A stretch of 14,662 nt of DNA from positions 1 through 14,662 of the forward strand of contig JAMPYA010000043.1 of NCBI GenBank assembly GCA_023700885.1. The letters are read 5' to 3'. Under the pieces are notes generated by a model. It made no database searches and was not told the DNA's origin. It saw only the letters and a list, made by a program, of their open reading frames with translations. This DNA is from Flavobacteriaceae bacterium (GTDB lineage: Bacteria > Bacteroidota > Bacteroidia > Flavobacteriales > Flavobacteriaceae). Position numbers and translations under genes: made by a program. Positions 6,564-13,835 of this stretch are shown piece by piece. Every line of letters begins with the position of its first letter. Within the stretch, counting starts at the first letter, position 1.

Positions 6564-7784
6564 TTAAAAATGATCTGATTTTTTTCTTTCCAGTAAAGCC
6601 ATATAAAATCCGTCATAACCCGATTTTGAAGGCAATACAATATTGTCTTTTACTAAAGTAAAATCTTGGTGATTGTTTAAAAACTGTTGCACTTGATGTT
6701 GATTTTCAGAAGGTAAAATAGAGCAGGTAGCATACACTAATTTCCCCCCTTTTTTAACCATAGATGCATATTGATCTAAAATTTCTGATTGCGCTTTTTT
6801 AATATTTTCTATAAATTCAGCTTGTAATTTCCATTTAGAATCTGGATTGCGTCTTAAAACACCCAATCCGCTACATGGCGCATCAATTAACACGCGATCT
6901 GCAGTCTCTTTTAATTTTTTAATCACTTTAGTAGAATCTATAACGCGTGTTTCTATGTTAAAAATTCCGTTACGTCTTGCGCGTTTTTTAAGTTGATTTA
7001 ATTTAGATTCATAAAGATCCAAGGCAATAATTTGACCTTTGTTTTTCATCAAAGTAGCAATATGAAGTGTTTTACCTCCGGCACCTGCACAAGTGTCAAT
7101 AACACGCATTCCAGGTTCTACTTCTAAAAAATCGGCTACCAATTGAGATGAGGCATCTTGGACTTCAAATAATCCGTTGGCAAATGCTTCTGTTAAAAAA
7201 ACATTTTTTCTTTCAACCAATTTTAAGGCACTATCGTGATCAGGCAGAAATTCTGTTTCAATTTCATCTTCCTCTAATAATTTTTTAAGTTCAAACTTAT
7301 TGGTTTTCAATGTATTCACGCGCAATATCACATCAGCTTTTACATTAAGTGCTTTTATTTCTTCTGTCCAAATAGTTTCTCCCAATTCTTTTACACCCAT
7401 TTCATCCATCCAATCTGGAATAGATTCTCTAAAACGACGATCTTTTTGAAGTTCATTAAACATGCCTTTAATTCTTCTTGCAGGTGCGTCGCCAATTTGA
7501 TTCCATTCAGGAAGCGGAATTTCATGTAGCACTGCCCAAACCTCAAATATTTTCCACAAATTTTCACGGGTAAAATGTTCTTTAGTGCCCGCTATTTCAT
7601 TGTATAAGCGTTTCCAACGCACAATATCGTAAATGGTTTCAGCAACAAATTTTCGATCTCTGGCGCCCCAGCGTTTATCGCGTTTTAAAGATTTTTCAAC
7701 TACTTTATCGGCATATTGATTTTCATTAAAAATCTCATTTAAAGCATCAATAACGGTGAAAACCAAATTTCTATGTAATCGCAT
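6564..7784 (-). CDS. RsmB-like (NOL1/NOP2/Sun family) RNA cytosine-5 methyltransferase
   Basis: The predicted enzyme transfers methyl groups from S-adenosylmethionine to cytosine C5, most likely in 16S rRNA as RsmB does at C967. In its 406 residues, the first roughly 130 resemble the NusB-like RNA-binding domain of RsmB (RDRKFVAETIYDIVRWKRLY, 42-61). The Rossmann catalytic domain follows, with SAM motif I VIDTCAGAGGKT (228-239), motif IV DAPCSG with C304, and motif VI ATCS with the nucleophile C354. Both cysteines expected of an active m5C enzyme are present. It is slightly shorter than E. coli RsmB (about 430). The ATG at 7784 lies 17 nt after a perfect TATCTTTG -7 box shared with the divergent recG control region. 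The target base is inferred from the family, so no symbol is assigned. Confidence 0.9.
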   Translation of the reverse strand: MRLHRNLVFTVIDALNEIFNENQYADKVVEKSLKRDKRWGARDRKFVAETIYDIVRWKRLYNEIAGTKEHFTRENLWKIFEVWAVLHEIPLPEWNQIGDAPARRIKGMFNELQKDRRFRESIPDWMDEMGVKELGETIWTEEIKALNVKADVILRVNTLKTNKFELKKLLEEDEIETEFLPDHDSALKLVERKNVFLTEAFANGLFEVQDASSQLVADFLEVEPGMRVIDTCAGAGGKTLHIATLMKNKGQIIALDLYESKLNQLKKRARRNGIFNIETRVIDSTKVIKKLKETADRVLIDAPCSGLGVLRRNPDSKWKLQAEFIENIKKAQSEILDQYASMVKKGGKLVYATCSILPSENQHQVQQFLNNHQDFTLVKDNIVLPSKSGYDGFYMALLERKKSDHF

Positions 7785-7801
7785 GGTGTAAAATTGTGGA
7801 G

Positions 7802-7809
7802 CAAAGATA
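7802..7809 (-). promoter_or_regulatory. -7 promoter box of the rRNA methyltransferase gene
   Basis: TATCTTTG on the minus strand is an exact TAnnTTTG match and a common form of the Bacteroidota -7 box. It ends 17 nt upstream of the ATG, predicting a leader of about 11 nt. No good -33 element is visible. Confidence 0.5.
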
Positions 7810-7829
7810 TAAAAGTTTAGCGCATTTAG

Positions 7830-7837
7830 TATCTTCG
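7830..7837 (+). promoter_or_regulatory. Candidate -7 promoter box of recG
   Basis: TATCTTCG differs from the TAnnTTTG consensus at one base and ends 17 nt before the recG ATG. It mirrors the opposite-strand box at 7802-7809 within a 70-bp divergent spacer. No TTG lies at the normal -33 distance, so the call is tentative. Confidence 0.35.
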
Positions 7838-7854
7838 TAATTGTAAATTAACCT

Positions 7855-9960
7855 ATGCAACCATTAAATCTACATACATCCATTGCTTATTTAAAAGGTG
7901 TTGGTCCAGCAAGAGCTGAGTTGTTAAAGTCAGAGCTTTCCATACACACACTACAAGATTTATTAAATTTTTTTCCCAATAGATATATTGATAGAACTCA
8001 GTTTTACAAAATTAACCAACTAGAAGGAAATAGTTCTGAAGTTCAGCTAATTGGGAAAATTACAAATTTAAAAACCATCGAACAAAAAGTTGGAAGCCGG
8101 TTGGTAGCTACTTTTTCTGACGGTAATGATATGATGGAATTGGTTTGGTTTAAGGGTGTTAAATGGATTAAAAGTAATATAAAATTAAATACACCTTATG
8201 TAATTTTTGGCAGAGTCAATCTTTTTAATGGTGTTTATAATATGCCGCATCCGGAAATGGATTTATTGGATGATTTTAACAAAAGTCTACATGCTACCAT
8301 GCAGCCTGTTTATCCGTCAACAGAAATGCTTTCTAAAAAGGGATTTTCAAACAGAGCGATGATTTCAATTGTAGAACAATTGTTAATAGAAATTAATCAT
8401 CAGTTAAAAGAGTCTTTATCTCAAACAATCATTAATCAATATCAATTAATACCTAGAAATATAGCCTACAGAAATATACATTTTCCAGAGCAACAAGAAT
8501 TATTGACTAAAGCTGAATTTCGTTTAAAATTTGAAGAATTATTTTATATCCAATTACAATTAATTAGAAAAAATATCCTCAGAAAATCGAAAATAAAAGG
8601 TCATAAATTTGATATAGTAGGACACTATTTCAATGAGTTCTACCAAAATCACCTAGAATTTGATTTGACCAATGCGCAGAAAAGAGTTATTAAAGAAATT
8701 AGAAAAGATATGGGTTCTAAGGCACAAATGAACCGATTATTACAAGGTGATGTAGGATCCGGAAAAACAATTGTTGCCCTATTGTCTATGTTAATTGCCT
8801 TAGATAACGGATTTCAAGCTGCTTTATTAGCGCCTACCGAAATTTTGGCGAATCAACATTTTCAAACTTTTTCTGAGTTGTTAAAACCGCTGAATGTTCA
8901 GATAAAACTTTTAACAGGATCCGTAAAAACAAAGGACAGAAAAGAAATTCACGAGGAATTAGAAAACGGGAAACTGCAAATATTAATAGGTACCCATGCT
9001 TTGTTTGAGGAAAAAGTACAGTTCAACAATTTAGGTTTAGCCATTATTGATGAGCAACACCGATTTGGAGTGGAACAACGTTCTAAAATGTGGAGAAAAA
9101 ATGAAATTCCGCCACATATTTTAATCATGTCGGCAACACCCATACCACGAACCTTGGCGATGAGTATTTATGGTGATTTAGATATGTCTGTAATTGATGA
9201 AATGCCACCAGGAAGAAAAGATATTAAAACGGTTCATCGCTTTGATAAAAACAGATTAGCAGTATTCAAATTTATCAAAGATCAAATTGAAAAAGGAAGA
9301 CAAATCTATATTGTTTATCCTTTAATTCAAGAATCAGAGGTGTTAGATTATAAAGATTTAATGGATGGTTTTGAAGGAATTTCCAGGGCTTTTCCGCTTC
9401 CTAAATATAGTATAAGCGTTGTACATGGTAAGTTAAAAGGAGAAGAAAAAGATCTTGAAATGCAGCGATTTATCAAAAAAGAAACGGATATTATGATAGC
9501 AACAACCGTTATTGAAGTGGGCGTTAATGTGCCCAATGCCAGCGTCATGGTTATAGAAAGTGCAGAACGTTTCGGACTCTCACAACTACATCAGTTAAGA
9601 GGTAGAGTAGGAAGAGGCGCTGAGCAAAGTTATTGTATTTTGATGACCGGAAATAAACTTTCTGAAGATGCCAAAACACGTATCAGTACTATGGTAAATA
9701 CCAATAACGGATTTGAAATTGCTGATGTTGATTTGAAACTACGTGGACCAGGAAATTTGCTCGGTAAACAACAAAGTGGTGTTTTAAATCTTAAAATTGC
9801 AGATATTGTAAAAGATACTCAAGTGTTAAAATTGGCACGTTCTGTTGCTTTTGAAACACTTCAAAAAGACGCAAACCTCGCTTTACCAGAAAATTTTAAC
9901 ATATTAAATACCTATAAAGAAATAAGTCACAAAACGGCTATTTGGGCTAACATCAGCTAA
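7855..9960 (+). CDS. recG: ATP-dependent DNA helicase RecG
   Basis: RecG is a double-strand DNA translocase that reverses stalled replication forks and migrates Holliday junctions. The 701 residues match the usual length. The N-terminal wedge region opens with YLKGVGPARAELLK (12-25) and PNRYIDRT (41-48), with an OB-fold at roughly 60-135. Helicase motifs follow: Walker A GDVGSGKT (298-305), the DEQH box (399-402), SATPIPRTLA (426-435), TTVIEVGVNVPNA (550-562) and motif VI QLRGRVGRG (580-588). The translocation TRG region GFEIADVDLKLRGPGNLLGK is at 619-638. All key motifs are intact. The ATG at 7855 yields the standard family start. It is transcribed divergently from the rRNA methyltransferase, and no terminator is seen before the pheT promoter 37 bp after its stop codon. 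Confidence 0.97.
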   Translation: MQPLNLHTSIAYLKGVGPARAELLKSELSIHTLQDLLNFFPNRYIDRTQFYKINQLEGNSSEVQLIGKITNLKTIEQKVGSRLVATFSDGNDMMELVWFKGVKWIKSNIKLNTPYVIFGRVNLFNGVYNMPHPEMDLLDDFNKSLHATMQPVYPSTEMLSKKGFSNRAMISIVEQLLIEINHQLKESLSQTIINQYQLIPRNIAYRNIHFPEQQELLTKAEFRLKFEELFYIQLQLIRKNILRKSKIKGHKFDIVGHYFNEFYQNHLEFDLTNAQKRVIKEIRKDMGSKAQMNRLLQGDVGSGKTIVALLSMLIALDNGFQAALLAPTEILANQHFQTFSELLKPLNVQIKLLTGSVKTKDRKEIHEELENGKLQILIGTHALFEEKVQFNNLGLAIIDEQHRFGVEQRSKMWRKNEIPPHILIMSATPIPRTLAMSIYGDLDMSVIDEMPPGRKDIKTVHRFDKNRLAVFKFIKDQIEKGRQIYIVYPLIQESEVLDYKDLMDGFEGISRAFPLPKYSISVVHGKLKGEEKDLEMQRFIKKETDIMIATTVIEVGVNVPNASVMVIESAERFGLSQLHQLRGRVGRGAEQSYCILMTGNKLSEDAKTRISTMVNTNNGFEIADVDLKLRGPGNLLGKQQSGVLNLKIADIVKDTQVLKLARSVAFETLQKDANLALPENFNILNTYKEISHKTAIWANIS

Positions 9961-9974
9961 GCTTGTTTATATGA

Positions 9975-10004
9975 TTGTGCATTGTTCAAGGTTTATTATC
10001 TTTG
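9975..10004 (+). promoter_or_regulatory. Promoter of pheT
   Basis: TTG at 9975-9977, a 19-nt spacer and TATCTTTG at 9997-10004 form the best promoter in the window, matching the Bacteroidota pattern TTTG-N19-TAnnTTTG closely. Transcription would start near 10010, leaving a leader of about 165 nt before the pheT ATG, much longer than for the other genes here. Confidence 0.65.
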
Positions 10005-10019
10005 TGCCTTTAAAAGTTT

Positions 10020-10099
10020 AAAGTTTTTAAAGTTCATAATGTTTGTAAAGTTTAAAGTTTAAATTTCATAAAGTTTTTAAGGTTCATAAGGTTTGTAAA
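10020..10099 (+). repeat. 30-bp direct repeat (28/30 identical) at 50-bp period in the pheT leader
   Basis: The unit starting AAAGTTTTTAA at 10020-10049 recurs at 10070-10099 with two substitutions (at unit positions 12 and 21). The 20 bp between the copies are themselves AAAGTTT/TTTAAA-like. Further on, AAACCTTAAACTTT (about 10136-10149) is complementary at 13 of 14 positions to AAAGTTTAAAGTTT (about 10047-10060), so the leader RNA could fold on itself. Confidence 0.7.
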
Positions 10100-10178
10100 T
10101 GTTCGTTTAAATTATCAACATTCAATTCTAACCTTAAACCTTAAACTTTCAATTTTTCAATTTTTTAATAATTACTAT

Positions 10179-12608
10179 ATGAAAATATCCTATAACTGGT
10201 TAAAACAGTTTTTACAATTAGATTGGGAAGCAGAAAAGGTATCAGAATTATTGACCAATTTAGGTTTAGAAGTAGAGGGAATACATACTTTTGAATCAAT
10301 TAAAGGAAGTTTAGAAGGCGTTGTTGTTGGTAAAGTGTTGACTTGTGAACTACATCCCAATGCTGATCGATTAAAAGTTACGACTGTTAATATCGGTCAA
10401 GAAGAGCCTCTTCAAATTGTTTGTGGAGCGCCCAATGTTGCTGTAGGGCAAACGGTTTTGGTTGCTACCATAGGTTCTACTTTATACATGGAAAATGGAG
10501 CATCACTAATCATTAAAAAAGGAAAAATACGAGGTGAAGAAAGTTTTGGGATGATTTGTGCGGAAGATGAGTTGGGTTTAGGAAAAGGTCATGACGGAAT
10601 TTTGGTAATCGATGATAAATATAAGGTTGGAACCCCGGCTTCAAAAGTTTTTAATATAGCCTCAGATCAGGTTTTTGAAATTGGTTTAACGCCCAATAGA
10701 GCCGATGCTATGAGCCATATGGGTGTTGCCAGAGATTTGCGTGCCGGATTAATGCAAGAAGGCTTGAAATTAGAGTTTAAAACACCTTCAGTAAGCGATT
10801 TTCAAGTTGATGAACGTACTTTAAAAATTGATTTACAGGTAGATGATAAAGAATTAATTCCGCGTTATTGCGGAGTAACTATCAGCAATATTAAAGTTGA
10901 GGTGTCTCCAAAATGGTTGCAGGATAAATTGAAATCTTTAGGGTTAACCCCTAAAAATAATGTGGTTGATATTACCAATTATATTCTTCATGAATTAGGG
11001 CAGCCTTTACATGCATTTGATGCCAGTAAAATAAAAGGTAATAAGATTATTGTTAATACCTTAGCCTCTGGTACTTCCTTTATTACTTTAGATGATGTAG
11101 AGCGTACATTACATGCAGAAGATATTATGATTTGTGATGGAGAAGAGCATCCACTTTGTATGGGTGGAGTGTTTGGTGGTAAAGGTTCTGGAGTAACAGA
11201 ACATACAACTTCTATATTCTTAGAAAGTGCTTATTTTAATCCGATTGCCATTCGTAAAACGGCTAAAAGACACGCTTTAAATACCGATGCTTCTTTCAGA
11301 TTTGAAAGAGGAATTGACCCAAGTATCACTAAATACGCACTTAAAAGAGCCGCTATTTTAATTAAAGAGATTTGTGGAGGAAAAATATCTTCTGAAATTG
11401 TTGAGTTTTATCCGCAGAAAACTGAAGATTTTCAAGTCTTTCTCAATTACGATAATACCAACAAATTAATTGGTCAAATACTTCCAAAAGAAACCATTAA
11501 AAATATTTTAGCCTCTTTAGAAATCAAAATATTAACCGAAAATGAAGTGGGTCTGGGATTGATGATTCCGCCTTACAGAGTTGATGTTCAGCGAGAAGCA
11601 GATGTTATTGAAGAAATTTTACGGGTTTATGGCTACAATAAAATTGAGTTTTCTGATAAATTAAATACTTCTATTTCTTTTTCAGAGTTTGATGATTTGA
11701 AAGTTGAAAATATTGTATCTGAATTACTTACCGCGCACGGATTTCATGAAATCATGAGTAATTCTTTAACTAAACCTGAATATATTCATTTAACAGAAAC
11801 TTTAGATGAATCACATAACGTTAATATTATCAATCCGTTAAGTTCAGATTTAAGTGTGATGCGTCAGTCTTTATTATATAGCGGATTGGAATCTATATCT
11901 TACAATATTAATAGAAAAAATAATGCCTTGAAATTCTTTGAATTTGGTAAAACCTATCACAAATTTGAAAGTGGATATCATGAGCATAAACATTTTTCTT
12001 TAATGGTAAGCGGTTCCAGAAATCAGGATACTTGGTTATTTCCTTCAAAATCATCTGATTTCTTTTACTTAAAAGGTATGATTACAAGCATTTTAAACAA
12101 ATTAGGAATTGACCAAATTAAAACTTCAAGTGTAAAAAGCGATCTATTTACAGAAGGACTTGTATTCAACGCTCAAAAGAAAAAAATAGTTGAATTTGGG
12201 GTGGTTAATCAGACAGCTTTAAAATATTTTGATATCAAACAAGAAGTATTATTTGCTGATATTAATTGGGATATTCTACTAGAATTATCTCGTAATCAAA
12301 CAGTTAAGATTAAACCCTTAGCTAAATTTCCAAGTGTTAAAAGAGATTTGGCTTTGTTATTAGATCAAAAGGTAAGTTTTGATGAAATATATCAATTAGC
12401 GTATCAGTCAGAGCGTAATTTGTTAAAAGAAGTTGATTTATTTGATGTGTATCAAGGTAAAAATCTGCCGGAAAATAAAAAATCTTATGCCGTAAGTTTT
12501 GTATTACAAGATGAAACTAAAACATTAACAGATCAACAAATTGAGAAAACAATGAGTAAACTCCTTCAAACATTTGAAAAAGAATTGGGAGCTACTTTAA
12601 GACAATAA
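10179..12608 (+). CDS. pheT: Phenylalanine--tRNA ligase beta subunit (PheT)
   Basis: PheT pairs with PheS as the alpha2-beta2 phenylalanyl-tRNA synthetase that charges tRNA-Phe; the beta subunit binds tRNA and carries the editing site. The 809 residues have the full bacterial domain order: an EMAP/OB tRNA-binding domain (about 40-150, with HPNADRLKV at 59-67 and VCGAPNV at 81-87), B3/B4 editing (about 210-390, with DITNYILHELGQPLHAFDAS at 264-283 and RFERGID at 374-380), B5 (about 405-490, with YRVDVQREADVIEEILRVYG), the inactive synthetase-like core, and the C-terminal anticodon-binding FDX-ACB domain ending GATLRQ. pheS is not adjacent; the neighbours are recG and pyrD, so the two subunits must be encoded apart. 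The promoter is at 9975-10004 and a terminator follows directly. Confidence 0.97.
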   Translation: MKISYNWLKQFLQLDWEAEKVSELLTNLGLEVEGIHTFESIKGSLEGVVVGKVLTCELHPNADRLKVTTVNIGQEEPLQIVCGAPNVAVGQTVLVATIGSTLYMENGASLIIKKGKIRGEESFGMICAEDELGLGKGHDGILVIDDKYKVGTPASKVFNIASDQVFEIGLTPNRADAMSHMGVARDLRAGLMQEGLKLEFKTPSVSDFQVDERTLKIDLQVDDKELIPRYCGVTISNIKVEVSPKWLQDKLKSLGLTPKNNVVDITNYILHELGQPLHAFDASKIKGNKIIVNTLASGTSFITLDDVERTLHAEDIMICDGEEHPLCMGGVFGGKGSGVTEHTTSIFLESAYFNPIAIRKTAKRHALNTDASFRFERGIDPSITKYALKRAAILIKEICGGKISSEIVEFYPQKTEDFQVFLNYDNTNKLIGQILPKETIKNILASLEIKILTENEVGLGLMIPPYRVDVQREADVIEEILRVYGYNKIEFSDKLNTSISFSEFDDLKVENIVSELLTAHGFHEIMSNSLTKPEYIHLTETLDESHNVNIINPLSSDLSVMRQSLLYSGLESISYNINRKNNALKFFEFGKTYHKFESGYHEHKHFSLMVSGSRNQDTWLFPSKSSDFFYLKGMITSILNKLGIDQIKTSSVKSDLFTEGLVFNAQKKKIVEFGVVNQTALKYFDIKQEVLFADINWDILLELSRNQTVKIKPLAKFPSVKRDLALLLDQKVSFDEIYQLAYQSERNLLKEVDLFDVYQGKNLPENKKSYAVSFVLQDETKTLTDQQIEKTMSKLLQTFEKELGATLRQ

Positions 12609-12621
12609 ATTAATAGATCAT

Positions 12622-12651
12622 AAGCCTTTAGATTTCTAGAGGCTTTTTTTT
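12622..12651 (+). terminator. Rho-independent terminator of pheT
   Basis: AAGCCTTTAG and CTAGAGGCTT pair as a 10-bp stem (one G-U pair) with an ATTT loop, followed by eight T. It starts 13 nt after the pheT stop codon. The end of the U-tract coincides with the first base of the pyrD -7 box. Confidence 0.92.
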
Positions 12652-12658
12652 ATTTTTG
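12651..12658 (+). promoter_or_regulatory. Candidate -7 promoter box of pyrD
   Basis: TATTTTTG matches TAnnTTTG exactly and ends 14 nt before the pyrD ATG, predicting a leader of only about 8 nt. The upstream region where a -33 box would lie is the pheT terminator stem, and no TTG is present there. Confidence 0.42.
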
Positions 12659-12672
12659 TTTAAAATAATTTT

Positions 12673-13698
12673 ATGTATAAGCTACTTATTAGACCTTTTT
12701 TATTTTTATTTGATCCTGAAAAAGTCCATCATTTCACTTTTAAGATCTTAAAAATACTCCATAAAATTCCCGGTTTTTCTTGGTTGGTAAGAGCTTTTTT
12801 TATAGTAGAACATCCAAAATTAGCAAAAACGGTATTCGGAATTCATTTTAAAAATCCGGTTGGATTAGCGGCAGGTTTTGATAAAAATGCTGAACTCTTT
12901 AATGAATTGTCTGATTTTGGTTTTAGTTTTATTGAAATAGGAACGGTAACACCAAAACCACAAGACGGTAATCCTAAAAAACGCATTTTTAGATTGGTAA
13001 GTGATGAGGCGATTATCAACCGAATGGGTTTTAATAATGAGGGTGTTGAAAAAGTGGTTCATCAATTAAGAAAAAATAAAAGAGTGATTATCGGCGGAAA
13101 TATTGGAAAAAATAAAATCACTCCCAATGAAAATGCTATCGATGATTATCTATTTTGCTTTAAATCATTATTTGATTATGTCGATTATTTTACGGTAAAT
13201 GTAAGTTCACCAAACACGCCAGACTTGAGGTTATTACAAGAAAAGGAGCCCTTAACTAATTTATTGGTTGCCTTGCAAAGAGAAAATAAGCAAAGAGAAA
13301 AGCCAAAACCAATTCTATTAAAAATAGCTCCGGATTTAAATGATGACCAACTGATAGATATTATTGATATTATTCTTTGTACTAAAATTGACGGAGTTAT
13401 TGCTACCAATACAACTTTAGAGCGAAATGATTTAAGAGTGGCAAAAGAACTGAAAACTCAAGCAGGAGGTCTCAGTGGAAAACCACTTGCCAACAGATCA
13501 ACTGAAGTCATACGTTTTTTAGCAGAAAATTCTGATAAATCATTTGCTATTATAGGCGTAGGAGGAATCCATAGCGAAGAGGATGCACTTGAAAAATTAA
13601 ATGCCGGTGCTGATTTAATACAGTTATATACCGGATTTATTTTTGAGGGTCCATCCTTGGTAAAGAAAATCAATAAAGCCCTTTTGAAATCTCAATAA
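12673..13698 (+). CDS. pyrD: Dihydroorotate dehydrogenase (quinone), class 2 (PyrD)
   Basis: This FMN enzyme oxidises dihydroorotate to orotate in pyrimidine synthesis and passes the electrons to membrane quinone. At 341 residues it has the class 2 layout: an N-terminal amphipathic membrane-docking extension (about 1-45, LLIRPFLFLFDPEKVHHFTF), then a TIM barrel. Visible motifs are NPVGLAAGFDKNAE (61-74), NRMGFNNEG (116-124), VNVSSPNTPDLR (175-186) with S179 at the position of the class 2 catalytic serine, LLKIAPD with K217, the N246-T-T motif, and the FMN-phosphate motif GVGGI (295-299). A serine rather than a cysteine base supports class 2 over class 1. The commonly seen Gly in SPNTPG is Asp here, outside the catalytic residues. 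It has its own -7 box and no clear terminator after it. Confidence 0.96.
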   Translation: MYKLLIRPFLFLFDPEKVHHFTFKILKILHKIPGFSWLVRAFFIVEHPKLAKTVFGIHFKNPVGLAAGFDKNAELFNELSDFGFSFIEIGTVTPKPQDGNPKKRIFRLVSDEAIINRMGFNNEGVEKVVHQLRKNKRVIIGGNIGKNKITPNENAIDDYLFCFKSLFDYVDYFTVNVSSPNTPDLRLLQEKEPLTNLLVALQRENKQREKPKPILLKIAPDLNDDQLIDIIDIILCTKIDGVIATNTTLERNDLRVAKELKTQAGGLSGKPLANRSTEVIRFLAENSDKSFAIIGVGGIHSEEDALEKLNAGADLIQLYTGFIFEGPSLVKKINKALLKSQ

Positions 13699-13723
13699 AT
13701 GGATTAAATAATCAGCTAAGTTG

Positions 13724-13731
13724 TATATTTG
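13724..13731 (+). promoter_or_regulatory. Candidate -7 promoter box upstream of the HMG-CoA lyase gene
   Basis: TATATTTG matches TAnnTTTG exactly and lies 26 nt after the pyrD stop codon. Transcription from it would give a leader of about 100 nt containing a mini-ORF. No TTG is found at the -33 position. Confidence 0.4.
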
Positions 13732-13763
13732 GAGCATTGCAGTAATTAAAATGAAAATTTATT

Positions 13764-13811
13764 AAGGAGTAAAAAATGTATTTAACAGTTTATATTATTT
13801 CAATTTTTTAA
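13764..13811 (+). other. Mini-ORF (11 codons) with a Shine-Dalgarno sequence, possible leader peptide
   Basis: AAGGAG at 13764-13769 lies six bases before the ATG at 13776, which opens MYLTVYIISIF and stops at 13809-13811. Good Shine-Dalgarno sequences are unusual in this group and none of the seven complete or partial main genes whose start is visible here has one. A four-codon ORF (MKIY, 13751-13765) ends just inside it. The ORF is very short and AT-rich, so it may be chance. Confidence 0.25.
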
Positions 13812-13835
13812 TCTTTATATCTTTTAATATCATTT

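Noticed and set aside
7785..7854. Replication-origin-like divergent switch point
   Set aside because: The strand switch is a simple 70-bp promoter spacer with no DnaA-box cluster or unwinding element, and dnaA and dnaN are absent.
8949..9548. Two minus-strand ORFs of 64 and 66 codons
   Set aside because: Both are antisense to the recG helicase core, without start context or domain similarity.
10020..10099. Two-copy 30-bp repeat as a minimal CRISPR array
   Set aside because: Only two copies exist, the intervening 20 bp is made of the same low-complexity motif, and no cas gene is present.
10010..10178. T-box riboswitch upstream of pheT
   Set aside because: No T-box sequence, specifier stem or terminator hairpin is seen; T-boxes are mainly found in Firmicutes and relatives.
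12865..13673. Three minus-strand ORFs of 66-74 codons
   Set aside because: All lie opposite conserved pyrD motifs and have no independent support.
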